A DNA stretch of 44,118 nucleotides from positions 1 through 44,118 of the IMG/VR virus record IMGVR_UViG_3300043448_000536. One strand, 5' to 3'. The notes beneath the pieces are model-generated. The model saw only the letters and a program-made list of their open reading frames with translations. It was not told the origin of the DNA and did no database searches. This DNA is from a virus. Below, piece by piece: positions 7,231 to 14,135 of the stretch (positions within the stretch are counted from its first letter, which is position 1; every line of letters begins with the position of its first letter). A program made the position numbers and the translations under genes.

Positions 7231-7662
7231 ATGCAAGACACGATCACACTGGTTTCATGCGTTGCTGGCAAGGGTGCAAGCCCTTCGGCAGCTGCTGACC
7301 TTTATGTATCTGACTGGTTCAAGAAGGCAAGCGCATACGCCCAGCGTAGCGGTTCCTGGTTGATTCTGTCGGCTGCACACGGCCTGGTTGCACCAGGTCA
7401 AGTGATCGCGCCCTACAACACCACGCTAGTAAATAAGAGCAAGGCCGAGCGGTTGGCCTGGGCTGCCCTTGTGGCTGACCAGGTGCAGCAGCTGGAGCTG
7501 AGGGCCGAGCGTTGTGTGCTGTTGGCTGGTCGCGCATACCGCGATCCCCTTATGCCGTTCCTGGAGTCCTGGTTCCCGACTGTCGAGCTGCCGCTCGCTG
7601 GCCTGGGTATTGGTTCCCAGAAACAAAAACTCATCAACCTAGTGAAGGAGCTAGACAAATGA
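7231..7662 (+). CDS. DUF6884-like protein
   Basis: 143 aa, first gene of the plus-strand cassette. The ribosome binding region is GGGGAAGGGGAAAC before ATG 7231. Motifs: TLVSCVAGKG at the N-terminus, a Ser/Ala-rich ADLYVSDWFKKASAYA helix, WLILSAAHGLVAPGQVIAPY, and a hydrophobic CVLLAGRAYRDPL strand-helix. This SC..K ... ILSA.(H/Y)GL ... PY pattern is that of the DUF6884 family found in phages and plasmids. Its biochemical role is unknown to me. The stop overlaps the next start by 4 bases (ATGA), so translation is probably coupled. Confidence 0.75.
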   Translation: MQDTITLVSCVAGKGASPSAAADLYVSDWFKKASAYAQRSGSWLILSAAHGLVAPGQVIAPYNTTLVNKSKAERLAWAALVADQVQQLELRAERCVLLAGRAYRDPLMPFLESWFPTVELPLAGLGIGSQKQKLINLVKELDK

Positions 7663-7820
7663 AAACCATCGTCAATCACTACCGCAGCCTTGCGGTTTCT
7701 CTGTTGGGTGTTGCCCTGGGCCTTGTTGGGCGCGTGGAGCTGATCCCCGTTTGCATCATTGGCGCGCCGCTGCTGTTTTGCCTGGAGTGGATGCTGTTGA
7801 ACATGGAGGGCGAGCAATGA
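7659..7820 (+). CDS. Small membrane protein of the accessory cassette
   Basis: 53 aa, overlapping both neighbours by 4 bases (ATGA at each junction). After a short basic N-terminus (MKTIVNHYR) it has one or two closely spaced hydrophobic segments (SLAVSLLGVALGLVGRVELI and PVCIIGAPLLFCLEWMLL), so it is likely an inner-membrane hairpin. The family is not recognised. Confidence 0.7.
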   Translation: MKTIVNHYRSLAVSLLGVALGLVGRVELIPVCIIGAPLLFCLEWMLLNMEGEQ

Positions 7821-8179
7821 AAGCCACCTACACACCCACGGCTGCACCTCGCCATTCAATTTGGGGTGCTGTTGACTACGCCGACCAGGTTGCACCTGGC
7901 TGGTGGAGCGTTGGCACACCTGGCCACGGCGGTTTCATCCTGAGTGCCGAGCGCGTGGCTGCCATTCCCTGCGCGCACCTGGATGCGTCTTTTGGTCGCG
8001 AGGGCCATCGCGGGAATTTTGAGGAGGATTGCGACTGGTGCATTCCTGCTTTGGCATTCCCTGAGGAGTTTCGCGCCTGGGCCAATCGCCAGGGCAAAGA
8101 CGGCGACAAATACCTGGACGCTGCCATCGAGACATTCAACAACTGGATCGCGGCCAAGGTGGCCGACAACACAAACTGA
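7817..8179 (+). CDS. DUF7007-like protein
   Basis: 120 aa, start at 7817 coupled to the previous stop. The motif IWGAVDYADQVAPGWWSVGT followed by PGHGGFILSAERV fits the DUF7007 pattern (substrate-like GHGG box followed by L..ER). There is a Cys/His-containing middle (FEEDCDWCIPALAFPEEF). Proteins of this type occur on plasmids and phages, often in early or leading regions, with unknown function. It sits in the operator-controlled cassette. Confidence 0.7.
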   Translation: MKATYTPTAAPRHSIWGAVDYADQVAPGWWSVGTPGHGGFILSAERVAAIPCAHLDASFGREGHRGNFEEDCDWCIPALAFPEEFRAWANRQGKDGDKYLDAAIETFNNWIAAKVADNTN

Positions 8180-8190
8180 GGAGCACAGAC

Positions 8191-8580
8191 ATGGAAACCA
8201 AAATCACACCCGCCGACCTGGCAGCTGGCCTGGAGCAGTTCTGGGGTAGCGAACATTTCTACCGCTGGTCCGCGCTGACTCCCAGCGTGTTGACTGATGG
8301 CACAAAATACCTGGCCGAGGCAGCTGGCGCGTTCTGGCTGTTTGATGCCATCGACTCTCACCTGGCAGCTCGCGGCCTGAATGCTGACACTGAGTTCGTA
8401 TCGGCAAAGCTGAAACTGATCCCCGACAGCTCGGCTGCCGACCTGACTCTGGACGATGGCAATGGCACGATCTGGATGACGCAGCGCATCCCTTACACCG
8501 ATTTCCCGCTGCCCTACATGGACACCTTTGCCGTTTGGAATGGCCGAGGCTGGACCCACATGCTGCCTGGGGAGTATTGA
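8191..8580 (+). CDS. DUF6876-like protein
   Basis: 129 aa, ATG at 8191 with GAGGAG upstream. The features L..FWGSEHFYRWS, LTDGTKYLAEAAGAFWLFDA and IDSHLAARGL match the DUF6876 family seen on plasmids and phages (a TDG..YLA..A.A.WL.DAI.S core). There is no catalytic motif that I can name. It is followed after one base by the next gene. Confidence 0.75.
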   Translation: METKITPADLAAGLEQFWGSEHFYRWSALTPSVLTDGTKYLAEAAGAFWLFDAIDSHLAARGLNADTEFVSAKLKLIPDSSAADLTLDDGNGTIWMTQRIPYTDFPLPYMDTFAVWNGRGWTHMLPGEY

Positions 8581-8581
8581 A

Positions 8582-8743
8582 ATGATTTACTGCTACATCT
8601 TGCACCTTGGCCGAGTCATCACCGCTGGCAAGGGAGCCACGCGCCACGCAGCTGCTGAGGCTGCCATCCTGGCGCTGGCTGCCGAGCACGATGAGGTGCT
8701 CGTTTGTGAAACCCAGGCGCGTTTTTTTCGCGTTGTTGTCTGA
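8582..8743 (+). CDS. Small protein of the accessory cassette
   Basis: 53 aa, ribosome binding site GGGGAG. It has a compact alpha/beta-like sequence (MIYCYILHLGRVITAGKGAT then an Ala-rich helix and ETQARFFRVVV). It is probably soluble. The family is not recognised. Confidence 0.6.
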   Translation: MIYCYILHLGRVITAGKGATRHAAAEAAILALAAEHDEVLVCETQARFFRVVV

Positions 8744-8757
8744 TTTGGAGGCCGACC

Positions 8758-9054
8758 ATGACATACACAGTCGCAGTTTTTGAAGTGGATCGGGCCTACG
8801 GTGGCCCAGAGGAGGGGGGCTGGTGGTTCACCTACGGGCTGCCGCTGCCCAAGCGTGTGCAGCTGCCCCACGCGGCCAGCTGGACGCGCTTTCGCAGCCG
8901 CCAGGCGGCCATTGGGTTTGCCAGGCGCTTGAACGCAAAGCTGGCGCGTGACAACGACGATCTGTCCAGCGTCACCTGCGAGCACCACCTGGTCGCGTAT
9001 GTCTGCGGCGGCAAGCCCCAGGCATTCCCAGCCGTTCGGCCACGCTATGAGTGA
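8758..9054 (+). CDS. Hypothetical protein of the accessory cassette
   Basis: 98 aa, ribosome binding site TTGGAGG. The N-terminus (MTYTVAVFEVDRAYGGPEEG) is followed by a WWFTYG segment and a basic helix (RFRSRQAAIGFARRLNAKLA), giving a small alpha/beta protein. I do not recognise it with confidence. It is in line with the other cassette genes and 14 bases after the previous stop. Confidence 0.65.
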   Translation: MTYTVAVFEVDRAYGGPEEGGWWFTYGLPLPKRVQLPHAASWTRFRSRQAAIGFARRLNAKLARDNDDLSSVTCEHHLVAYVCGGKPQAFPAVRPRYE

Positions 9055-9064
9055 GGGGCATGCC

Positions 9065-9199
9065 ATGACACCTGACCAATACGCCGACTGGCAGTCCCTG
9101 GAGCGTTACGCTGTGCGCTACGGATTTTGTGCGCTCACGCGCTTTGAACAAAGAAAATTGCGGCAGCTGCGCGCACTCGCAAAGGAGGTTGTGCGTTGA
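9065..9199 (+). CDS. Small basic protein of the accessory cassette
   Basis: 44 aa. I chose the start at 9065 for its GAGGGG ribosome binding site; an alternative ATG at 9047 overlaps the previous gene. The sequence is helical and basic (ALTRFEQRKLRQLRALAKEV). Its stop overlaps the next start by one base. Confidence 0.55.
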   Translation: MTPDQYADWQSLERYAVRYGFCALTRFEQRKLRQLRALAKEVVR

Positions 9200-9297
9200 T
9201 GCGTGATTTCATTCAATTCGTTTGCCGTCATCCAGTGGGTTTCCTGGGCCTGATCCTGATGGTTTCCATCTTGATCTTCCGAGTGATCCATTTATGA
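9199..9297 (+). CDS. 32-aa single-TM peptide ending the cassette
   Basis: The ATG at 9199 overlaps the previous stop (TGATG arrangement) and follows AAAGGAGG. It encodes MRDFIQFVCRHPVGFLGLIL followed by a further hydrophobic run and stops at 9297. It is a single membrane helix with a short basic N-terminus. The good ribosome binding site and coupling support it as a real gene despite its size. Confidence 0.55.
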   Translation: MRDFIQFVCRHPVGFLGLILMVSILIFRVIHL

Positions 9298-9316
9298 CTG
9301 CTGGACACTTTGAGCG

Positions 9317-9343
9317 GCCTGGTTTCGACCAGGCTTTTTTTTT
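9317..9343 (+). terminator. Rho-independent terminator of the accessory cassette
   Basis: Stem GCCTGG (9317-9322), loop TTTCGA, stem CCAGGC (9329-9334), then nine T residues (9335-9343). It lies 19 bases after the last cassette stop codon. Confidence 0.9.
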
Positions 9344-9598
9344 GCTGTTGGCTGTTGGGTGTCGGGCTGGGCGCTCTCCCAGCCGCCACCATCCAACTGT
9401 AAACCCCTGACGCATTGCCACCATGTCCCCGCCGCGCCGAGTGGGTAACTTTACAGGAGCGTGAGCGGGTAAATTTACCCCGAGGCGCGAGGGGATCAAT
9501 CTAGCCGATCCGATCTGCACCCTACACCTTGTCGCCCTGGCACTCAGCAGCAGTGTTCACTTATCCCTAAGGGGATATGGGGGGAAGCTGCAAACGAC
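9344..9598. other. Non-coding gap between convergent operons
   Basis: There is no convincing gene. It contains a GGCTGGG...CCCAGCC hairpin (about 9365-9382) without a T-run, two GGGTAA(A/C)TTTAC repeats (about 9441-9480), and a near-palindrome ATCCCTAAGGGGAT near 9562. It separates the plus-strand cassette from the end of the early minus-strand operon. Confidence 0.5.
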
Positions 9599-10336
9599 TT
9601 ACGGCCCACCAACTTGTCGGGGGTGCAGCCCGATCAGTCGGCTGCATGGATGGCGTTTGATCTCCAGCTCGCCGCACTCAATCAGCTGCTTGGTGATCTG
9701 CTTGGTGTCCATGCCTGGCAGCAGCTGGACCAGGTTTCTCGTTGGCGGCAGCCGACCATCCAACCCAACGGGCTGCCACGCCGCCCACCCCTGACGCGCC
9801 AGCTCCATGATCTTGCTGGCCAGCTCGACCCGACCCCGCTCACGGTCCAGCTCAGCCTGGCGCTCGCGCTCAGCCGCCAAATGCCTGGCCTCGGCCTCAG
9901 CCATCCGCAGCTCAGCTGGCGTGTGCTGCACTGGATCGCGTCCGCCCGATGCCAGGATGTAGTCCAGCTGATCCAGCTCGCGCCACTGCACTCGATTGAT
10001 CTCGATCCTGCTGTCAGTCCACGGCTCGTAGCAGCGCGACCACATCAGCACCATCACCTTGACCCCAGGCGTTTTGACCAGGCGCTCGATCTGCTTGTGG
10101 CCAGGGTGCGACTTCCCAATCTCAATGGCCATCAGCCTGGGATAGCTGACCTCAATGGCTGCGCGCATCGCCCGAAAGTAACTGCCATCAATTTGGCGCT
10201 CGACCTTGTTGAGCTTGACCGTCCAGCCAACCTCCCTGAGCCGCTTGGCCAACTGCCAGGCAGCTCTGCTGGCGCTGCGCCCACGGCCCAAAAACCGCAG
10301 CTCCTCACGCAGCTGCGCCAGCATCTCATCGACCAT
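9599..10336 (-). CDS. Hypothetical protein, last gene of the early operon
   Basis: 245 aa. The N-terminal helix (MLAQLREELRFLG) is followed by a basic alpha/beta region (residues about 30-120: KVERQIDGSYFRAM, YPRLMAIEIGKSHPGHKQIE, VKVMVLMWSRCYEPW), a charged coiled coil (about 135-175) and a C-terminal part that looks like a winged-helix (LPGMDTKQITKQLIECGELEI). A nucleic-acid role is plausible, but I do not recognise the family. It overlaps the upstream gene by 11 bases. Its 3' end holds a 13/15 match to the operator (9606-9620), which may be chance. Confidence 0.65.
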   Translation of the reverse strand: MVDEMLAQLREELRFLGRGRSASRAAWQLAKRLREVGWTVKLNKVERQIDGSYFRAMRAAIEVSYPRLMAIEIGKSHPGHKQIERLVKTPGVKVMVLMWSRCYEPWTDSRIEINRVQWRELDQLDYILASGGRDPVQHTPAELRMAEAEARHLAAERERQAELDRERGRVELASKIMELARQGWAAWQPVGLDGRLPPTRNLVQLLPGMDTKQITKQLIECGELEIKRHPCSRLIGLHPRQVGGP

Positions 10337-10658
10337 CGCAGCCCTGGTCCAAGGCTTTCATGCCCAGCTCGATGTCGGTTTCCTTGTCCATCTGCAACAC
10401 AAACATCAAGCTGCAAATGGCATGCGCCAGGTGATTGAACCCCGATTCCTTGTCGCGCTCCTCACCCTGGAGATACGCGCTCAAGTGCCGCAGCGCAGCC
10501 GCTGGGTAGCGATCCTCCAGGCGCTTGACCAGCCGCCAGTTCTCGTCCCCATACTTTTTGGCCCCATGCCCCAACACCCGCACCACCTCATCCAGCGCCG
10601 CCCACGGCAGCAGGTCATAGCGCAGCTTATCCTGGTCAAACTTCTTGCCCTCGTTCAT
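10326..10658 (-). CDS. dATP/dGTP diphosphohydrolase-like (MazG-type, DUF5664) protein
   Basis: 110 aa. The sequence KFDQDKLRYDLLPWAALDEV, VLGHGAKKYGDENW, AALRHLSAYLQGEERD and HLAHAICSLMFVL follows the dGTP_diPhyd_N/DUF5664 pattern, an all-helical MazG-like fold that cleaves dNTPs to dNMP and pyrophosphate with Mg2+ held by Glu/Asp residues. It probably adjusts nucleotide pools during replication. No PurZ or DatZ partner is present, so this is not evidence for a 2-aminoadenine genome. It is coupled to the upstream gene by ATGA. Confidence 0.75.
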   Translation of the reverse strand: MNEGKKFDQDKLRYDLLPWAALDEVVRVLGHGAKKYGDENWRLVKRLEDRYPAAALRHLSAYLQGEERDKESGFNHLAHAICSLMFVLQMDKETDIELGMKALDQGCDGR

Positions 10659-11122
10659 GCAATTACCCTCGCTCTCTTGTTTTTGATCTCAAACTCAACC
10701 GTGTCAAGCGCCAGCTCGATGTCGCGCACCGTGCCGCGCTCCAGCTGGGCATCGTGGATTTCCATTGCCAGATTCACGGCGCGCATCTCGTCTGCTTTGA
10801 AAATGAACCTGCCGCCATTGGCCAGGCCGCGCTTGGCCAAGGCATAAAGCGCATCCTGGCCAGCCTTGATCTCAGCACTCCAGTCCGCCCCCAGCTCAGG
10901 ATTGATCCTGACAAGCGCCTCAGTCATGTTGAGCGCCCCAATCACAATGTCCATGTCGTCGCGTGTTGCACGGCCCTGCGTGATGCTGGCCAGCGCAGCA
11001 TGGTTCTTGATCTTCAAATCCAGGCCCACATCCATGCCGTCAATGCGCTGCATGCCCTGCTTGATCCAGCCCATCGTGTCCACAATCACGCCCTTCGGCC
11101 TGTATCGGCTGCGCTTTCTCAT
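10655..11122 (-). CDS. Conserved phage hypothetical protein
   Basis: 155 aa. I chose the start at 11122 because MRKRSRYRPKGVIVDTMGWI is the typical beginning of this family and it gives an ATGA overlap with the upstream gene. The remainder is helical (IKNHAALASITQGRATRDD, DIVIGALNMTEALVRINPEL). This protein type recurs in phages of Burkholderiales and pseudomonads; I know no function. It lies between a DUF7694-like gene and the diphosphohydrolase-like gene. Confidence 0.7.
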   Translation of the reverse strand: MRKRSRYRPKGVIVDTMGWIKQGMQRIDGMDVGLDLKIKNHAALASITQGRATRDDMDIVIGALNMTEALVRINPELGADWSAEIKAGQDALYALAKRGLANGGRFIFKADEMRAVNLAMEIHDAQLERGTVRDIELALDTVEFEIKNKRARVIA

Positions 11123-11475
11123 TTCGGCCCCACCATAATGCTCGGCGGCTGCGGCAGCTCGACACCAATGGGCCGCCACAAATGCAAGCAGCGCGGGTGC
11201 GCGTTGACATACTCCGACTCAGGCGGGTGGAACTGGATCACGCAATCCTCACCATCCCAAAACAAGTCTTTGACCTGGCACATCTCCTCCCAGGTCGGGC
11301 ATCGGTCTTGGCGGCTCACGCTGACATGCTCCCAGCCCAGGCCGTCACCAGCGATCACAAACACAACCTGGCTGTGCTTGAGCTTGATCTCAAATGCGCC
11401 GTTGTTGCCCAGCTCATCGCTGCTGCCCAGCCTCCCGCTGCGGATGCGGTATTTGTTGGGGACATGAAAGCTCAT
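11119..11475 (-). CDS. DUF7694-like protein
   Basis: 118 aa. It contains GWEHVSVSRQDRCPTWEEMC, VKDLFWDGEDCVIQFHPPES and YVNAHPRCLHLWRP, a highly characteristic conserved block of the DUF7694 family common in phages and some plasmids. Cys and His residues are conserved, but no metal-binding arrangement is obvious. The function is unknown. It is coupled at both ends by 4-base overlaps within the early operon. Confidence 0.8.
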   Translation of the reverse strand: MSFHVPNKYRIRSGRLGSSDELGNNGAFEIKLKHSQVVFVIAGDGLGWEHVSVSRQDRCPTWEEMCQVKDLFWDGEDCVIQFHPPESEYVNAHPRCLHLWRPIGVELPQPPSIMVGPK

Positions 11476-11762
11476 GGCGTTTGACCCCGCGCTCTGATCT
11501 TGGCTGCAAAGTAGTCGCCTCGATACCGATCCGACTGTTCACAAAGCACGGCACACGCCTCGCGCTCGGCCAGAACTGCCGTTTCATTGGCTTGGTGCAG
11601 CTCGCGCATCACCTCAATGACTGCTTGCTCATGCTTGAGCAATATGGCTTGAATCATCTCCATTGGCGTTTCAATCATGGCCAGCGCAGCCGCCTTTACT
11701 TTGGCCTCCTCAGATTTAGCTTTGGTGATAGCCTCTTGGTGAAGTTTGCTTAAAGGTTTCAT
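11472..11762 (-). CDS. Small coiled-coil protein with C-terminal REACA...IRARG motif
   Basis: 96 aa. A helical charged N-terminal half (LHQEAITKAKSEEAKVKAAA) is followed by a C-terminal block EREACAVLCEQ...DYFAAKIRARG. The same block ends the upstream protein, so the two are partial paralogues. The motif is widespread in phage early proteins (Ead/Ea22-like tails). Start and stop overlap the neighbours by 4 bases. Confidence 0.7.
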   Translation of the reverse strand: MKPLSKLHQEAITKAKSEEAKVKAAALAMIETPMEMIQAILLKHEQAVIEVMRELHQANETAVLAEREACAVLCEQSDRYRGDYFAAKIRARGQTP

Positions 11763-12055
11763 GCCACACCTCTGGCTCTAATCTGTTCAGCCGTCAGGTG
11801 CTCCAAATGGTTTGCCTGGTTGAATTGAGCAATGACAGCACATGCCTCGCGTTCAACACCGACCGCATCAGACAGCTCGCGCTCAAGCCGCTCGATCCTG
11901 GCGCGCATAAGCCTGGACTCCTGCTCCAGCTCCTCTAGCGCAGCTGATGGTGTTGATTCCTGAACCTCTTGCACCTCCTCCGAATGGATGATCGTGCCGT
12001 GCTCATCTCTGCATATCAGCACCAGGGTCATGCTTGCGATTACTGGCTCAGTCAT
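11759..12055 (-). CDS. Coiled-coil protein, paralogue of the next gene in its C-terminus
   Basis: 98 aa. A beta-like N-terminus (MTEPVIASMTLVLICRDEHG) leads into a coiled coil (ALEELEQESRLMRARIERLE) and the VEREACAVIAQFN...AEQIRARG tail shared with the downstream gene. No enzymatic motif. It overlaps the upstream small ORF by 8 bases and the downstream gene by 4. Confidence 0.7.
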   Translation of the reverse strand: MTEPVIASMTLVLICRDEHGTIIHSEEVQEVQESTPSAALEELEQESRLMRARIERLERELSDAVGVEREACAVIAQFNQANHLEHLTAEQIRARGVA

Positions 12056-12185
12056 TCTTTGACCCTCCAGCAGTTAGCTTGATGTGAAAACCACCAAACA
12101 AAATGTGCAGCTCTCGGCCAGACACAATCAACCCAAAGCCAAATGGCCTCCAGTGAAAATCAAATTCAACGCTTAACATTTTCAT
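12048..12185 (-). CDS. Small 45-aa protein
   Basis: The start at 12185 overlaps the stop of the upstream TM peptide by 4 bases (ATGA), and its end overlaps the next gene by 8. It encodes MKMLSVEFDFHWRPFGFGLI, then SGRELHILFGGFHIKL and a short polar tail. This alternating aromatic/hydrophobic pattern is typical of small phage early proteins of unknown role. Coupling at both ends is the main support. Confidence 0.55.
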   Translation of the reverse strand: MKMLSVEFDFHWRPFGFGLIVSGRELHILFGGFHIKLTAGGSKND

Positions 12186-12319
12186 AATTGACCCCATACA
12201 TAACTCACAAAACCAGCCAGCTCATATCCAAACAAGATCAAGCTGTTGGCCGCCATCAAAACCAAGCCAAAGGCGGCAATCCATAAGACCCACCTGGCAA
12301 TCTCTTTCAGAATGGACAT
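12182..12319 (-). CDS. Small 45-aa membrane peptide
   Basis: ATG at 12319 follows a GGAGGTGCTGA sequence inside the end of the upstream 267-aa gene (13-base overlap). It encodes MSILKEIARWVLWIAAFGLV and a second hydrophobic stretch (LMAANSLILFGYELAGFV). It probably spans the inner membrane once or twice. The strong ribosome binding site and ATGA coupling to the next ORF support it. Confidence 0.55.
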   Translation of the reverse strand: MSILKEIARWVLWIAAFGLVLMAANSLILFGYELAGFVSYVWGQL

Positions 12320-13110
12320 TCAGCACCTCCAACCGAAACGATGCTGGCTCCAAACTCCTCCTTGAGCTTTTGCGTCAGACCATCCTTGTCAAAGTGCTGG
12401 AGCAGGTGGCCAATCTCATCCAAGGTCCACACGCCAGTGCCTGTCTCTCGATTCGCCTGGATGGCTGCGGCCTTGTCTTTTGTGACCAAAAAAGTCAGCC
12501 CGTCTGGTCGTCTGCCTTCCCACACTTCCAGCGCCTTCCACGGCTCATGGCCACCAGCCTCGGCCAGCTCGTCCAGCCTCAACCAGCCTCGACGCATCAC
12601 CTCAGCGCGTGACTTGATCCGCTCGGTGTCTGCACTGGCGATGGCCTCTTGCAGCTTCTGCGCTGCACTCGCAAACTTCTCAGCTGTCTCAATGTCCACC
12701 AAGCCTGGCAGTCGGTCGTAACCCCACTTCTGCTCCAGCTCCTTGACCACACGGTTGAGCGGCTCCAGCAGGATGTCCACAAACCTCTGCTGCTGGCGCT
12801 GCTTCACCTGGTCGCCATACTTGTCTACCTGGCCAAGCTCTACACCTCGGCCTTTTGGATTCGCCCCCTTTGGCGTTGCCTTACGCATTTCTTTCTCCTT
12901 TTCAATTTGTTGCAAAGGGTTTGGGACTTGCACCATCTCGTTGACCCAGCGAGCACCTCGCTTGACCTTGCGCTGCTGCCACACAAAACCCTCTTTCAAT
13001 GGCTCACGGCCTTTCTCTGACTCAGCCAGGAGCGCGGCCCATTCCTCATCTGCTTTGCGAAATAGATCGCCCCACACTGGGTCGTCGTAGCCGTAAGGGT
13101 CTGCACTCAC
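12307..13110 (-). CDS. Hypothetical protein downstream of the radical SAM gene
   Basis: 267 aa with a GTG start at 13110 that overlaps the radical SAM stop (GTGA), so translation is probably coupled. The N-terminal part is acidic then basic and Gln-rich (KQRQQQRFVDILLEPLNRVV). The central part is helical (KWGYDRLPGLVDIETAEKFA). The C-terminal part has LTFLVTKDKAAAIQANRET and WTLDEIGHLLQHFDKDGLTQ, a small alpha/beta unit. I do not recognise the family. Being coupled to the radical SAM gene makes a shared pathway possible but not shown. Confidence 0.65.
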   Translation of the reverse strand: MSADPYGYDDPVWGDLFRKADEEWAALLAESEKGREPLKEGFVWQQRKVKRGARWVNEMVQVPNPLQQIEKEKEMRKATPKGANPKGRGVELGQVDKYGDQVKQRQQQRFVDILLEPLNRVVKELEQKWGYDRLPGLVDIETAEKFASAAQKLQEAIASADTERIKSRAEVMRRGWLRLDELAEAGGHEPWKALEVWEGRRPDGLTFLVTKDKAAAIQANRETGTGVWTLDEIGHLLQHFDKDGLTQKLKEEFGASIVSVGGAECPF

Positions 13111-14135
13111 CTGCGAAACTCAACCACCTTGGCCAGCTGCGCTTTGCCTTCTTTGAGTCCAGCTTGAAACACAAACTGGTGGACGATGTTTGTCTCGCCC
13201 AGCTCAGGCACAAACAGCGCATAGGGCGGTGTCTGCAACAGCTCCAGCTGAATCTCATGGACGCTTGGGTAATGGATCAGCCTGAACAGCTGGCCATCCG
13301 CAAGCACATTGATGTGATAGGGGTTGTTGTCGGTGTGATAGTTCATCGCCTCAATCCCGCGCTCAACCATCAGCTGCTGGAACCTGCTGACCAGGTGCGA
13401 CAGATAGATCGGGTCTGTCTCGCAGATACCGATGCGGCTGGGGGTGCGGATTCGGATGTGCTGCGCGATGCCCTTGAGCTTGATCGCGTGATCGACTGCC
13501 TCCTCCAGGTGATCCATCGTCGGCAGCGAAAAACTCACATGGTGGATCGGCTTGCCCATTGCATGAATGTGCTCAATGCCTTTGAGCTTCATGTCAAACA
13601 GCCTGGGGTCGTCAAGGTAGTCGCGGGTGTGCAGCGACACACAGAAGTAATCAACCAGGTGCGCGTGGCGCTCGACATATTTCATGTCAGCCAGACGCAC
13701 TGCGTTGGTGTAGATGCCCACACCCTTGCCGCTGTCTTGTCGTAGCACCGCACACAGCTCGCCCAGGTCATTTCGCATGGTCGGCTCAGCGCCCATCAGC
13801 AAAAAGCTCTGGCCCTTCTTGGCCTTGCGGCTCAGCTCGACCAGGCTCTCGATGCTGATGTCAGTGCCTTTGCTGTCAGGCAGCGCGTAGCAATGCGGAC
13901 ACTCCACATTGCAACGGTCTGTCACATCCAGCGCGGTCGTGCTGATGTAGTCATACCATTGCGCTGCGTTTGGCCCCTTGTGCATCGAGTTGAGATAGAA
14001 AGCAGGGCTGTCCTCAATCTGCTGCACCTGCTTACCGTGGTGGCTGCACTCCTTTTCAAGCCACACGCCGCGCTCGTTGATTCGCAAGTCGGCTGGGACT
14101 TCCTGGTAGCACTCATTACAAAGGCTTGTCGGCAT
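13107..14135 (-). CDS. Radical SAM enzyme with N-terminal Cys/His knuckle
   Basis: 342 aa. I chose the start at 14135 for AAGGAG 7 bases upstream; an upstream start at 14168 is possible. The canonical CX3CX2C cluster motif is at C75/C79/C82 (TDRCNVECPHC), and the SAM-binding GGEP-like motif is MGAEPT (residues 114-119). A separate N-terminal knuckle, C6-X2-C9 with C30-X2-H33-G, resembles the Cys/His region preceding the core in tetraether lipid synthase-related radical SAM proteins. It should bind a 4Fe-4S cluster and make the 5'-deoxyadenosyl radical. The substrate is unknown. Its place between replication genes suggests nucleic acid, nucleotide or peptide modification, but that is inference. 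It is not QueE-like (no deazaguanine genes nearby). Confidence 0.85.
   Translation of the reverse strand: MPTSLCNECYQEVPADLRINERGVWLEKECSHHGKQVQQIEDSPAFYLNSMHKGPNAAQWYDYISTTALDVTDRCNVECPHCYALPDSKGTDISIESLVELSRKAKKGQSFLLMGAEPTMRNDLGELCAVLRQDSGKGVGIYTNAVRLADMKYVERHAHLVDYFCVSLHTRDYLDDPRLFDMKLKGIEHIHAMGKPIHHVSFSLPTMDHLEEAVDHAIKLKGIAQHIRIRTPSRIGICETDPIYLSHLVSRFQQLMVERGIEAMNYHTDNNPYHINVLADGQLFRLIHYPSVHEIQLELLQTPPYALFVPELGETNIVHQFVFQAGLKEGKAQLAKVVEFRR

Noticed and set aside
9606-9620. 13/15 match to the operator at the end of the early operon
   Set aside because: It falls inside the last codons of a gene, next to no promoter, and mismatches disrupt one half-site. Chance is a fair explanation.
10326-10658. 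Evidence for a 2-aminoadenine (Z) genome
   Set aside because: The MazG-like diphosphohydrolase family is common in phages. PurZ, DatZ and DpoZ are absent.
13107-14135. QueE or another deazaguanine pathway enzyme
   Set aside because: The CX3CX2C spacing is the standard one rather than the QueE variant, and no QueC, QueD, FolE or transglycosylase gene is nearby.
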